Shown: positions 24,341 to 37,195, numbered from the stretch's first letter. The stretch: 64,000 nt of DNA from Liquidambar formosana (GCA_039720395.1 CM077820.1:51451666-51515665); one strand, 5' to 3'. Notes: generated by a model not told the origin, from the letters alone. Numbers and translations are program-made.

Positions 24341-24560
24341 CGTTAAACATACCTTGATGCAATCAGTAGCAGAAAAATCAAGATAAAAAAATTAGATACA
24401 ATCAGCGGCAGAAAAATCAAGATAAAATATATTTTGAAAAAAAAAAAATTTTGATCCAACCAGTAGGGTGAAATTCTTTAAAAAAAAAATACCTAAAAAT
24501 TATCTAAATAATTAGGATAATTACCCTAAAAATTACCTAATAATTAGGATAATTACCCTA

Positions 24561-24975
24561 AAAATTATCTTGAAAATCAATATAATTACCCTTTAAAACA
24601 CAATAAATATCCTGATCCAAAATAATACAAGCAGTAGCACCAAAAAAAAAAAGAAAAAAAAGAGGAAGATGAACAGACAAATCCACTCTAAAAAACAAGG
24701 TGAAGCCACTGTAAAAATCACACCATTAAGCTCCTTGAACAGCAGTAGGTTAATTATCTTGAAAATATTATCTTGAAAGTCAATATAATTACCCTTTAAA
24801 ACACAATAAATATCCTGATCCAAAATAATACAAGCATTAGCACCAAAAAAAAAAAAGAAAAAAAAAAGAGGAAGATGAAGAAGAACCAGACAAATCCACC
24901 GTCGGATCCCTCAAAAACAAGGTGAAGCCATGTAAAAATCACACCATCGAGCTCCTCGAACAGCGGTAGGTTGTG
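24561..24975. repeat. Two-copy direct repeat, offset about 204 bp
   Basis: The block with AATATAATTACCCTTTAAAA, ATCCTGATCCAAAATAATAC and AAGGTGAAGCCA is present at about 24561-24755 and again at about 24766-24975. A shorter pair (GCAGAAAAATCAAGATAAA) precedes it at about 24370 and 24408. Long A-runs sit inside both copies. Confidence 0.75.
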
Positions 24976-25300
24976 ATTGAAGTCACACTACACAAATCAC
25001 ACCCCAACCTTCATACTCCAAGATCTGGCCAAGCATGAACACAGTAGAAAAAAATAGATTTGAGGATGAGAAAGAATGGTACAGATCGGCAAGTAGATCC
25101 TTGGTGGGTTCCTTGACAAGCAAATCTTTGGAGGTCGACGGAGACTAGTTTTCGGCAGAAACGTTTGTCCGGTGTGGGTCGACGGAGACTTCCGGTAGGA
25201 ACGTCCCCTATTTGGTGGTTTTAGATAAAAGATAAAGATAAAAGGAAGGAGAGAGAGAGACAAATATGGAATAGAGTGAGGAGTTTAAGACTTATGTAAT

Positions 25301-25314
25301 AAGAGAGAGAGAGG

Positions 25315-25365
<51 letters not shown>

Positions 25366-25371
25366 AGAGAG
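25301..25371. repeat. (GA)n microsatellite
   Basis: About 70 nt of GA dinucleotides with a few interruptions, immediately upstream of further purine-rich DNA. Confidence 0.95.
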
Positions 25372-25379
25372 AAAATGGG

Positions 25380-26879
25380 CGAGAATTCTGGAAGAGTGAA
25401 TAAGTGCCATATTTTATATTTAGAGTAAAGAGGGTATATTGGTCAATTGACCAATTCGTCATCCATTCGGTCTAATGGGGTTCATCCCATTTAACATTTT
25501 CCAATATTATAACCCTCCACTAATTAAAATAAAGGGTAAATCTCCAAAATATCTCTCATAAAAAGAATTATATTCTTAATTTTCTTATAAAAAAAAACCC
25601 AAATAGGGTCAAATATATATATCCCAAAAAAAAAAAAAAAAAAAAAAAACCCCAAGAATTTAACTTCCATTCAATTAACTTCATTTGAGTGATAAATTTT
25701 TTTTGAGTAATACTAGTGGTTTTGGTAGGTTTGGCAGTTTCTATCATGCCATTTTTAATTAGGCATTTTATAATATATATTTGGCCTTAATTGATGATCG
25801 AGTTGTAAATATATTCAAAAAATTTAACTATTTTAGTTGATTATGTAAAGTTTGATACACACTTTCACAATATCTTAATGCTAATGAAGTAAATTATGAT
25901 TTTATGAGAATAAACACCCAATTAATGTAGATGAAATTGGAGATATAATTAATCTCAAATTAGTTTTGAATCTTGTTGGAAGACTCAAAATATAGCAACC
26001 TAACAATGTAGTAATAAGAAATAATAAAATACACTAATATGCTACCAAATTCCGTGTTTTAGAATGGGACTTGGATATGTGAATCTTGTTATATTTTAAT
26101 GAGTTAATGTGCATGATTTGAAGACTTAGAAATTTAAGACTTAAGGTTATCCATTTAGCCATCGATAATTGTTATAAGAAGATTTTTATATTTATTTTTA
26201 TAAGTTTATACATATGTTGGTTGAGATGGGTCGATGTGATTTATTGGCGATTTTGGCAACATTTAACTCACTAACCAAATCAAATAGTCAATTTTATTGC
26301 TTAATTCACCCAAATCATACCGTCTAACCTCTCAAACCATCTGAATCGGTGTGGAATTAAATAGATTAGTTTGGTATAATGGATTAGATAATTCTTTGCA
26401 CATCCCTATAAGTAAAAATCTCTTACCCAAAAAATTAAAAAATAAAACGTAACAATCAATGGTAAGCTCGCTCAGTCACCCTTCTAAAAATAAATAAATA
26501 AATAGAAAGAAAAGAAGAAGAAAAAGTGGGGGAGGATTGCATGAGTTTGCAGATGTACTTTAATTTGGGCCTAAAAAGGAAAAATTCAAAAGATTCACGT
26601 CGGAGACAGACGACAACATGTATACTACAATTAGTAAATAGTATTACTGACAACTTTGTAGAAATAAACGTGACAAAAAATAACAAAAGACTAATGGGAT
26701 TTCTCATGTAACATTCAGGACCCAAAGCCAAAGCACGACCCGTGTAAAATGGAACAAATAGCATTTGCCTACGTGGCACGAGACAATGATGGCATCACAC
26801 TACTACGTAAACAATACTTCACCGTAGATTTCCCATACGGTCACGATCTTATGTCTCGTGACCAAATTCAATACGGATA
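25380..26879. other. AT-rich intergenic DNA
   Basis: Contains a poly-A run near 25625-25648. Overlapping frames on both strands near 26456-26779 have no recognisable family. Nothing else is seen. Confidence 0.5.
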
Positions 26880-27300
26880 TAAACTCCAGAGAAACCCTAA
26901 ATCCAAACTCGATCTCTCATTCTATCGTCTTCCTCAACCATGTTGCACTCCCCACCTGCCGGTGTACACTTTCTCTCCGATCGGTCATCGGTCGCCGGCT
27001 GCCAGTCGACCACGTTTTCTTGCAGATCTCTCCTAACCAAATCTGAATCAAGGTATCGGTTCTTTCTGTCTTCTAAAATTCTGCTTTTTTCTCATGAAGA
27101 GAAAATATTGATGAACTATGACCTGTCTATATATATATATCGAGAGAGAGAGAGAGAGAGAGAGAGAGGGGAGATGATGGTTTTCCCCTCGCCTTTCCGG
27201 TGTTATCCGGCGGCAGAGTTGTCTGTACTAATAGTAGAATGTGGACCGTCCATAATAGGTGGGACCCGCATCAGGTGAGAGTAGGATGACGACGTGAATG
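26880..27300 (+). repeat. Promoter/first-exon-like unit, copy 1
   Basis: Shares with three downstream copies a run from CAACCATGTTGCAC through TCTCCGATCG and CAGATCT. It also shares the later block GGACCGTCCAT..GGTGGGACCC..GTGAGAGTAGGAT with copy 2. It includes a (GA)n run near 27143. Short frames exist but none is conserved among the copies, so it is treated as a repeat and not a gene. Confidence 0.6.
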
Positions 27301-28320
27301 GCCCAGATGCAGTTAGGAGGTGCTGTGGGCATGACTACCCAGTACTTCTTACTAATGGATGTTTCAAGAAGAACTTCCATGGAACCGTGGCATAGGCACG
27401 ACGTGGACAATGCCACGGTTTCATGGAATTTTTTTTCCCAATGTCTCAGTGATGGTTGGAGAAAGGAACAAGAGCGTATGGGAGCTAGAGAAAAAGACAG
27501 AGGTGGAATTAGAGCCCCACAGGTGACACAGAGAGAGAGAGAGAATCTAATAAAACTCTAGGGAGAAAAAAAAGAGAGAGAATCTAATAAAAGAAATTAC
27601 TACAGGTGATGGTTAGGTAGAGTAAGTGACGTGGTTAGAGATGGATTGGGTTAGAGGTGGTTTTGTGGTAGTAGGTGGGGAGATAATATATACTTGGTGA
27701 TTGATAATGGAGGTACTGGTGGTGGTGGTGGTGAATAGATTTTGATTTGTGGATGATGATGTTAGGTGATTGGTAGCGGTGATGGATGGGTAGTCAGTGG
27801 TAAGAGTAAAGATATGTTTGTGGTGGTGATATGGGGGTGCTCGATGATGGGATAATTGCGAATGGTGGTGATGGAGAAATGCTTTTGGACCTCCAGTTCC
27901 CCAAAATACCTCCAGTTCTCACACCAAAAGCATTACCCAATATATGGCCATGATATGTGGTGAGAGTGATGAGTAGTTGGAACTAAATATATGTCAACAT
28001 GAAAGATTAATATTTTGGTTCCATTTTTGTTAAGGGCAATGCCCGTGCCCCCTCCTTTTGTTGGTTGGGTGTCTCAAATTCAAGATACGAAGTAGTTTTC
28101 TTTTGTTAAGTCATTGGTGTATCGCAATTGAAAGACACAAAAACACCTCCTTTAGGTTTACCTCACATTTCTATTAGACAAAATTACAATTGATTGATGA
28201 CTCGTAATAAAATCTCATTTATTAATATTTGAAAACATAATTGATTTTAAAAGGATAGTTTCTTATAACACACTAGACTTGTGCCATGTCTTGTGAATAT
28301 GAGACTTTATTATGGACTAA
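27301..28320. other. Intergenic DNA with GGTG-type simple repeats
   Basis: About 27600-27860 is rich in GGT/GGTG and GATGGT motifs. A small hairpin (AAATGCTTTTGG..CCAAAAGCATTACCC) lies at about 27876-27938 and resembles a MITE remnant. No gene is supported. Confidence 0.5.
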
Positions 28321-28331
28321 TATTAGTCAAA

Positions 28332-28496
28332 GGGAAATGCTACTTAGTGCCACGTTTTTGCCTTACACTTTGCCTTACCAGTATATTTGGGAGGGTAAAG
28401 TTGTGAGACCCATTGATATAATTACAACCTTACCTTACCAAATATATTGGTAGGGCAAAATATACGGTAAAAGTGTAGGGCTACTTAGCATTACCC
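28332..28496. mobile_element. 165-bp MITE with 9-bp target duplication
   Basis: The ends GGGAAATGCTACTTAG and CTACTTAGCATTACCC are inverted, with further pairing inward (CTTACCAGTATATTTGG and CCAAATATATTGGTAGG). TTAGTCAAA flanks both sides exactly (28323-28331 and 28497-28505). A 9-bp duplication points to a Mutator-type transposase. Confidence 0.88.
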
Positions 28497-28509
28497 TTAG
28501 TCAAATAAT

Positions 28510-30329
28510 ATATTCCTAAAACATAACCCCTATAAAAATTACATATGATATTTGTTCTCCCTAAATGAAATTAAGGCTAAAACTAAATTTATTCAAATTT
28601 TTTTCATCGTCAACTTTATTATTCTCATTATCCTTCAAAATCTTTGCTAGGGACAAATTCGGGGAAGGATCGAGTAAGGAAGAGGTATTAAGAGCAGGGA
28701 TTAAGAGCATGAGTTGCGCATCCCATGGTTAACTTTTACTCGGTAAGACTTTTGCTTGCTTGTTGAGATTTTTGTTTTGCTTTTCATCCATAACCCCACC
28801 AAAATATATAGCATAATAGATGCATTGAGATCATTTGAGAAGCTCTTGATTATTATTAGAACAAAATGTCATTAAGTATGTCCTCATTTTGATGAGGTGA
28901 TGAATCACATAGGAACCATTTAAATTTAGTAAAAGACCAAGTCATGAGGTTGAGCCCTGGTTATTTGGTTGTCATATATATATAAACCTTAGTTGAGGCA
29001 AAAATGACTCAATTTTTGTCATAAACCCTAAGGCAAATATGACCAATTTTTTTGTTATTATTATGACCCAATTTTTGTTATTCTTGTCCTCAACGCCTAA
29101 CTCCCAAGTCCAATCCATGTTTTTTGCTTTTATTTTTATTTTATTTTTAAGGTACTAATATGGAAATTTATATATAAATTTGCTATTGAGAAAATTCAAA
29201 AACATTATCTTTCCCCAAAAAGCATTTTGGCTGCAAGGGTCTATGTTAAAAAGTCCATGCTTGAAAATGCTTTGCCTATGAGGTGGATAGATCATATAAG
29301 AAAAATTATTGACTCCTACCGTTGTACATTATGTTTTGTTTGCATAATATCCTGGACAACTAATTATTGTCATATCATATGAATTATCGTCCAAATTACA
29401 AAAGCTATCCCAAGCCATTAGACCCAGACTAATCTGCCTGTCATGCATAAATCATTTACAAGCCTTTGCATTAGGTTCTTTTACAAATACTGGTACACGA
29501 AAAGACTTCTAAAACAACTTAGTTGACCAATTATCCCTAAAATAATTTGATTTTTTTTAAGGATCAAAGCATTGCAAATAATTTCCCCTTAATTACTACA
29601 AACATGAAACAATCAGGGACGGACGTCCTTCTTGAACCAAGGAACAAGCATAATATAATATAATATAATATAATATAATATAATATATTGTTGCTTTTAA
29701 GAAATGTGCGGGCACGCATATTTCTTTTTGTAAGCTTTTTGGTATAAAAATAGTATTAGTATTAAGCAAAATTATGAGGCATCGATATGTTGGGAGATAG
29801 AGGGATAGTTTGGGAATTGTGGAAAGTATAAATTGGAGTGGGAGTGCGAGAATGCCAAAGGAGAGTGGGAATAGCCATGGCCTAAAAATAACTAATTTCA
29901 TTTCACATTTTTTGATACTCTAGTTTAAACACAAACGTACTATCATTAAGAATTTTATTATAAATCTAATTATATTAAGGCTGCTGTTTGGATGTGTAAA
30001 GTTTATTCACCAAGCTGTTTTTTACTTGGATGGTATGGTAGTTTCGGGAGAATTACCATTTTTTTTTAATCATTTATTTCAAATCAAAATCAACATTTTA
30101 TTAATCAATTGAAAAATTGTGCTAGCTTTATGCATCTTTTATTTATTATTATTATTTTTCACTTCCCATTATTTTTTATTTTATTCCATTTAAACTAAGT
30201 AGAGAAAAGGTGACCTTAATCCACAGCTAAACCTTTTTTTTTTCAAAAATATATAAATGTACAACGGACATGCATCATGCATGTGCATGGAATTAAGATG
30301 GAACAAGTTCCATGTTATCACACTAACGG
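28510..30329. other. AT-rich intergenic DNA
   Basis: Apart from a (TAATA)n microsatellite at 29651-29689, no gene or element was recognised. The minus-strand frame at 29596-29901 partly reads through that microsatellite and is unlikely to be coding. Confidence 0.5.
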
Positions 30330-31030
30330 TTCCTGAGTTCTGACTTCAGACTTCTGAATTCGTATTAAAAGCAAAAGAAGTTGCAACAATAATTTAATCA
30401 TTGTATAAAAAAACCAAAAAAGTATTTTCATAGTTTTTAAAGTATTTTCACATATTTTTAAGTATTTTTCACTATTTCAAATGCATTTTCATAATTTCTA
30501 ATATAATATTTGGATTATTAATTATAACTTAAAATATATCCTTAACCATACATTAAAAAACCCATAAATAAAAAAATAAAAGTAGGGGATGTGCACTCGC
30601 TTCGCTTGGATTCGACCACAAAGTGACAAAATGATATATTAAGATGGCCGCCAGGACTCCGCTAAATAATATCCACCCTAGATCGAACTTGATCTCCCCT
30701 GCCTCTCTCAACCATGTTGCACCACCCCTCTTCCCACCGGTGCACCCTTCTCCCCGATCGCTTACTCCCCCACTGGCCGACCACGCTGCCGTCAGATCTG
30801 TGCTTTGCACATATGAATTAAGGTACCAGTTCTTTCTCTCTAAAACTCTAGTTTTTGTCATGAAAAGAAAAGATTGATTCTCCTCTTCCTCTTCTCTTGC
30901 CTTTTTTAGCCGTCTGTGGCTGTGGTTGTATACTTGTATTTGGACCGTCCATTGTTTTTCTTAGGTGGGGACCCACATCTGGTGGGAGTAGGATTAATGA
31001 TTATATGGACGGCCTACGGTTAGACTTGTC
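30330..31030 (+). repeat. Promoter/first-exon-like unit, copy 2
   Basis: Matches copy 1 at CAACCATGTTGCACC..TCCCCGATCG..CAGATCT and at GGACCGTCCAT..GGTGGGAGTAGGAT. It matches copy 3 at its left end (GAGTTYTGACTTC, later CCACCACAAA and AATATCCACC). No conserved frame is seen. Confidence 0.6.
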
Positions 31031-31289
31031 CTGACAATAAATGGGGTCGGTAGGGAATGGGTGAAGGAGATCATAGCTAGTCACCGTTAATGATAGATGA
31101 TGAGTGGCTGATGCGAGTAGGAGAGATTTTTTAACATGCGCACGCATCCACCAGATTCTTTGTGAGTAGACTTATTTTTGTCCTAACCTCCAATGTGATG
31201 GGTCAGACGACCACTCTGTTCCAAAAATTAAGATACAACTAGTTGTATACTATCATTGTCAACTTAATGGTGGGCAAAGTGTAATTTAA

Positions 31290-31710
31290 AAATAGTACTT
31301 CTGAGTCAGTCCTGAGTTTTGACTTCGTAATTAAAGCGAAAAGTGAAATCCAAAGAACTGTAAAAAGTAAACTGTGAAAAGTAAAAGTGGGGACAGGTAC
31401 TCGATTGGCTTCCACCACAAAACGTCAAGAATGCAGCTACCATCAATATCCACCGTAGATATATGTTAAATCCAACGGTCCTAACTCCTAATCTTAGCCT
31501 CATGACACCACCTACTCTGTTATTCAATACGAAGACCAAACTAATGGATTGGCCCTAGTTTCCACCCCCACCACCACTGTCCGCTCATTTTCTTCGTCTT
31601 CTCAGGCTCTTGACCATGTTACACCCCTCCTCCAACTATCAGCCAACCCTTCTCTCCGACCTGTCTCTGATCACCGTCCGGCCGGGTTGCTGGCCAGGTC
31701 TTCCCCCTTT
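31290..31710 (+). repeat. Promoter/first-exon-like unit, copy 3
   Basis: Shares CTGAGTTTTGACTTCG, TCAATATCCACCGTAGAT and GACCATGTTACACCCCTCC with the other copies. It is followed by a segment (CGTGGGACAACAGATC..GCTATACAGATCTGA) that recurs after copy 4. Confidence 0.55.
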
Positions 31711-31835
31711 ATATAAATATATATATTTACATAAATTTTTTCTCTTTTTTTTCCCCAAGGGAGCATGTGTTTTGTTAAAACGTGGGACAACAGATCTATG
31801 CTATACAGATCTGAACTATCTTCAACCTTGGGCGT

Positions 31836-32003
31836 CAACCATATTGCGCCCCTCTAGCTGTCGGCCGACCCTTCTCTCCGACTGGCTTCCGTTCACCGTT
31901 TGGCCAGATATTTTCTTTATCCCCCGAAAGGGATTATTGTTGAATGTTTTGTTTATGTGAAGACGTGGGACGATAGAACCATGCTATGCAGATCTGAGTT
32001 ATA
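31836..32003 (+). repeat. Promoter/first-exon-like unit, copy 4 (partial)
   Basis: GTCAACCATATTGCGCCCCTC..CGACCCTTCTCTCCGACTGG matches copy 3, and CGTGGGACGATAGA..GCTATGCAGATCTGAG repeats the downstream segment. Copies 3 and 4 form a local tandem pair. Confidence 0.6.
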
Positions 32004-32099
32004 GGTATGACATGTACCTCTCTTTTATTTCCTTTTATTTATCTGTAAAACTTTATTTGTTTTTGTTTATGGGTCGTTGCGACATGGAGTCAACAGAGC

Positions 32100-33160
32100 T
32101 CACGTGGGTCATATTCGAGGAGGTTAGCCACGTATGATGGTGAGACAAATGGAGAGATCGAGGTGGAGGAGAGAGAGAAGCGACCTGGGGGTAGCTTTGG
32201 GAATAGCTTTGGAAGTGGGAGATAGGTAGGGAGAGAGTCGACCTAATGGGGCGTGACCCGTGTTTGGAGAGACTTCAGTCCAAATGAAGCCTTTTTGGAA
32301 AATCCCCTCAATCAAGGAAGAGATTCTTTGGTTGTTAATGTTGTTGGTGAGGGGATTGAATTGACCTTAAATGAGGCCAAACGGGGCCTTTTTATAGAGC
32401 TAAGGGGTCTGGGACAGCCGTTAGTTGCAGGTGGCAGTCAGACCTAAGGTGATGGGTAGCAGACCTACACTTTTCTAAGTAGGTCGGCTACCTTACCTTG
32501 TTCTGTTGCTAACACCCATACCAGTAAGGCTTTATACCTGTACAAGGTATGGGTTTGACCTATTAACTATCCCATCATCTTTTGAGGTAGTTGGTATGTC
32601 ACATCACTTCCCAGCTGTTCCCCAGATCGACTATAGAGATGCAATTCCCAATGCCAAGGGTGCGACCTCCTTAGAGAGCCTTCTCTCCATCCACCAAGCC
32701 AAGATCCTCCAAATGTCCCAAGTGTTAAAAGAGAAGCTAAGGTCGAGCGACCTTGCTTGAGGGCCAAGCTCGTTTCTGAGCCTCCCAGGTCCTGCTTGAC
32801 CTGGGCTAGTATCGAACTAGGGCTATACCTCAAGGGTATTTCGAGGGGGATCAAGTAGATCGCCGACCCTGACTCCCATTGCGCGATGTGATAGGCATCC
32901 GACTCAAAGAAGTCGCATCGACCCACCTCGAGATGGTTCGGGCATCCTCGATATTGAGGGAGTCCCTCCGAAGGAGGGGCATCCTCGAAGGGGGGGACGC
33001 TTCCCTCGAAGGCACCTTGGGGATGTGGGCGGCGAGGCCATCTGGATGAGGTTGGCCCGGAGGTGCCAGCTAGGTGTTCACGGTGGTGAAAGTGGGTCAA
33101 TCTTATTGGTCAACATTCCACGCGGCGTGGAGTGATTGGTCCGATGTGGTAGAGGAATTC
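32100..33160. other. GC-rich block of unknown origin, possibly an LTR fragment
   Basis: Clearly richer in G+C than its neighbours, with a sharp change near 33170. Both strands carry overlapping frames (minus 32567-33100, 177 aa) with no recognisable domain and compositionally biased sequence. A TATA-like TTTTTATAGAG lies near 32391. A diverged solo LTR of a larger retrotransposon is one explanation, but no TG..CA ends or target duplication were found. Confidence 0.35.
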
Positions 33161-33625
33161 AGGGGTATCAATAGTTTTTTGATGAAAAATTGACCCTTTT
33201 ATGGGTTTTTATTCTATGTCTAGGGAAAATTGATGCATAGAGGAATATGAACCGATTATTTTAGATTTTTATTTTTAAAAAGTGGTTTTTTTTTGTCCAT
33301 TAATTCTGGGTTATTGATATCTATAGCCATGTATTTTGTTATCTTAGCTACAAACTTATATACATAGAAAAGATCGTCCTTCTGTATTCTATATTCTGTA
33401 TTCGTATAGGTGAATATGAGCTGATTATATCAGAATTTTATGTTTTTAAAAGTGACCATTTTTGCTAACTGATTCTTGGTTATTAATAATATCAATGGCC
33501 AAAATATTGTTCTAATTCATTCAAACTTAATACGGAGTATATATATATACACACACACCTATATGGGCTGATTATTTAAGGTGTTTTGTTTTAAAAAGTG
33601 AACGACTTTGCTCACTGCTTCTCGG

Positions 33626-33626
33626 T

Positions 33627-33686
<60 letters not shown>
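33626..33686. repeat. (TA)n microsatellite abutting a Helitron 3' end
   Basis: About 60 nt of TA dinucleotides that end exactly where the CTAG terminus at 33687 begins. Confidence 0.9.
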
Positions 33687-33687
<1 letters not shown>

Positions 33688-33718
33688 TAGACGGAACACA
33701 TGCGTTGCGTGTGCCAAA
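33687..33718 (-). mobile_element. Helitron 3' terminus, different family
   Basis: On the minus strand this reads CACACGC-AAC-GCATGTG (a hairpin with one G-T pair), then TTCCGTCTAG, then T. Hairpin plus CTAG beside an AT target is the Helitron 3' signature. The matching TC 5' end was not found, so element length is unknown; it would extend to higher coordinates. Confidence 0.55.
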
Positions 33719-33986
33719 AAAAAGTTATAAAAATCACCCAAAAAATAAATAAAAAATTTGAATTCAAAATGAGAACAAAAAACTGATATTAAGTAGATAT
33801 AGGAAGAGAAGAAGAGAGTAGTTATGATAGAGGGAGAGAAAAGTGGGAAAAGGAAATAGGATAGTCGATGGTTAGAGTTTGTTTAGGAGTTCAAAAGACC
33901 ATTTTAATACCATTAACCTCTACTTGATTCAAAACTGATAGGGTTTTTTTTTTGGTAATCCACCCTATACACCCAACTAAAGTTCC

Positions 33987-33994
<8 letters not shown>

Positions 33995-34059
<65 letters not shown>

Positions 34060-34126
34060 GTATATATATGTATGTATGTATGTATATATATATCTATATA
34101 TGTATGTATGTATATATGTATAGTCA
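33995..34126. repeat. (TA)n/(TATG)n compound microsatellite
   Basis: A long TA run followed by interspersed TATG units; a similar compound tract is at 37138-37250. Apparent protein frames across it are artefacts of the repeat. Confidence 0.95.
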
Positions 34127-34503
34127 TTTTATTATCAAGTGCACCTGATGTAACTTTGCATCAAGTGCACTCCAAAAATCTTAAGGGTGACTCATATTTT
34201 TTGAAACCAATCGTTGGATTAAATAGCCTTCTCACATAGGTGATTCATGCCAAAAATCAAGTTGATCCAAGATTGATTACTATTCGATTCAAAACTTACA
34301 TTTTCAATCAATAACAATCGCTCATTTATAGATATTTGTGGATGAAGCGGTTCTTAATCTCGGATCAACATGATTTTTGGCATGCATTACCTACATATGA
34401 ATCAAAATTAATCCAACGGTTGGTTTCACAAAATACAATTCACAAATAAGAGTTTTATAGTGCACTCGGTACAAAATTACAACAGGTGCACTTGATAATA
34501 AAA
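34127..34503. mobile_element. Foldback MITE, about 377 bp
   Basis: The ends TTTTATTATCAAGTGCACC and GGTGCACTTGATAATAAAA are perfect inverted repeats, with weaker pairing inside. It is flanked by microsatellite on both sides, so no target duplication can be scored. Confidence 0.75.
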
Positions 34504-35795
34504 GAACTCTCTCTCTCTTTCTCTCTATATATATATATAGAGAGAGAGAGAGATGATGCTTTTGTATATCAGAGCTTCTCCAACCCTTACCCTTTTTTAC
34601 TCAGATTTACATAAAAAAAAAAAAAGAAAAAAAAGAAGGGTATCCCCAGATATGGAGCTCTCTAATCATTTTTTTAATTTTTGACTTATATGTTTTTTAA
34701 AAATTCCTAACTTATCCCAAATTCTTAAACCTAGAAATTTGCTTTTGTGATTGAATCGCACCATTTCTGCACCTAAAGCTTCAATGGCAAAGAGAAAAAA
34801 AAAATGATAAAGGGAACCTTTTCCTTCCAACAACGCTAAGAAAGAGAGGTTTGGTGAGTTTTCAGTCAAATATGAAATATAGCTGTTGAATTTTCATGCC
34901 GATTTGCTTCTCACGTTTGAGTATGGTTTTATTTGGTGAAAATTTTGAGTATCCTCATATTTGATATGGAAATGAGTATAGGGTTGGAGAAGGTTTGGTC
35001 TTTTTTTTTCTTTTTCCTCAAATTTGAATTTGATATAAGTTTTGACTGAGGGCTGGAGATGTTCTTATATATATATAGATATATGTTAGACCATATTGTT
35101 CTGAAATTTTGTATCTTTTTTCTTTTTCCACCTTTCTCTGCCCATTGGATTGCCGATCTGTAAGTAGCCAGCGGTACCCATCTTCTAATCGCACAGGGTG
35201 CTAACTTGGACCACCTATATGAACCTGAATCAGCCAGAATTTCTTATTACTTATTGGGTGGGGGTGGTGGTGGTGTGGGATAACTTGTGCTTGTTATATC
35301 TACAAAATGCATGATATCAACTTTACATAATGATAATGATATACTGATATATAACGTATTTTCCTAGGGCATGGTAGTTACTTTAGATTTGATGACTTAT
35401 GCTTATCGATAGTGTGTAAGAGACTCCACTTACTTTGGTTTGGTTCATTCTGCATCTAGTTTTTCAGAATTGACCTAGTTCGTTTTAGTTATAACTTAGA
35501 CCCAAATGAAACCGAACTGTGTTGTACCCCTACTTGTCAGTGTTGTAGTGTAGGCGAAGATAGTAAATAAGCAAGCCGATAAGGACGTGTATAAGATGGT
35601 GGGTTCTTGGTTTGAAAAGGGTAAAACAAGTATTTTTGGCAAATTAGAGCAAATGGAGCATGACGTTGGTGGGTTGCACCATAATTTATAATATCACCTC
35701 TACAGAAGGGAGGCAATTTTATTTTAATGTCTTTTAAATGCGGGAGGATAGAGTTATTTCAAAAAAAAAAAAAAAAAAAAAAAAGGCGGGGGGTG
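34504..35795. other. Intergenic DNA
   Basis: Contains a (CT)n-(TA)n-(GA)n palindromic microsatellite near 34507-34552 and a poly-A run near 35760-35784. No gene is recognised. Confidence 0.5.
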
Positions 35796-35799
35796 GTCA

Positions 35800-36700
35800 G
35801 TATTAAACCTTGAACACAAGAGATGTAGTTGTATGCCAAAAATGAAATGTAAATTTGTTTGAGCTAGAAAAGGTTGAATCATTAACCCAACCGATTGTAT
35901 GAATCTTTACGAAGTTCTGTAATTAGCTGTAGCATATTTTTATGTAGATTAATATTTATGACATTTCTTACGCAAGGGGCCGTTTTGGAAATCTATATTT
36001 TGTAGATGTAGATCATTTTGATTGGGTTTTACTCAATTTGAATGACGAGAAAGTCCATTGGGCAAACTGCCCATATAACACCCCACAAATCATATGGGTC
36101 AAAGAAGGCCAAGGCCCATGATGTTCTCATGAAGCCTTATGTGGGTGCCCCCTAGTAGCCCTTGCCAATTGGCTTACCCCTTCGGGTTAAATAACACCTT
36201 TTATTTTATATGACCGTCAATTTCATTCGATAAATATAAATAAATAAAAATGAAAGAGGCATTTAGATCCCTTTTTTAAAAATCAATTGAAGATTATTAT
36301 AATTATTTTTTTAATTTTTAATTTTATGTATTTTAGCCGAGAGTGATATTCTAGACAGACCCTCACAGTATAATGTTTATGAATTATATGACCTTCAATT
36401 TACATCACTTTCTTGTTTATTTGTTTTGCAGGATTGAATACAACTGAACAACATGTCCCTCATGCTTCTTGGCACAAGGTTTGGTCTCTATGTTATCATT
36501 ACCCTTTTTTTCAAAATAAGTAATTTAGTGTCAGTTCTTGCATGATTAACAAAGAGTAAGAACTGCAAAATCCTATAGATCCCAAGGCAATATAAAATTG
36601 AAGTTGCTGATCAAAATATCAAATTGAAGTAACTCAGTAATTAATCATTTCTCAACATAACATTATTCTAAGATAGTTCAATTATTGTTGATGTCCAAAC
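35800..36700. other. Duplication arm B, left part
   Basis: 35800-35960 matches 480-640, and 36400-36500 matches 2040-2180. Both lie in the same order and orientation as arm A. It is non-coding. Confidence 0.55.
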
Positions 36701-37134
36701 TACTCCATCTGAACTAGTCCTTCACTGCAATGTAGCCCATAGCCAGATCCTGCAAACAGCAGAGCACCAAAAATTGAAAAGGTTAGCTCAAGGGCAAGAA
36801 AAGAGAAAAAAAGAAAGAAAATAAAGACAGTGTCCTACATTCGTGAAAGGAATCATAGTTTTAGCTGAAAGATGGCATTTACAAGTTGATGAGTAGCACA
36901 ATGCAAGGGAACATCAAGGTATTTTAAACAGGCATTTTATCTAATCTATGCTTCTCGGTATAAATGACCAATTAGTAATTTTGACATGTTCATCAAGGAG
37001 GCTTAACAAGCTTAAAAGGCTCATCCTTCTATGGTTGAAAATAGCATAGGAGATTTTCAGTGCTTTAAAGTAGACTGAATTTGTATTTTCTGTGAAAGAA
37101 TAAAAAAAATACTTGAAAGATGTCTCGCGAGTCC

Positions 37135-37195
<61 letters not shown>

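Noticed and set aside
32567..33100. 177-codon minus-strand frame
   Set aside because: It lies in the GC-rich block where stop codons are rare by composition. It has no recognisable domain, and a plus frame overlaps it.
33559..34239. Open frames rich in Tyr-Ile repeats on both strands
   Set aside because: They are translations of (TA)n and (TATG)n microsatellites.
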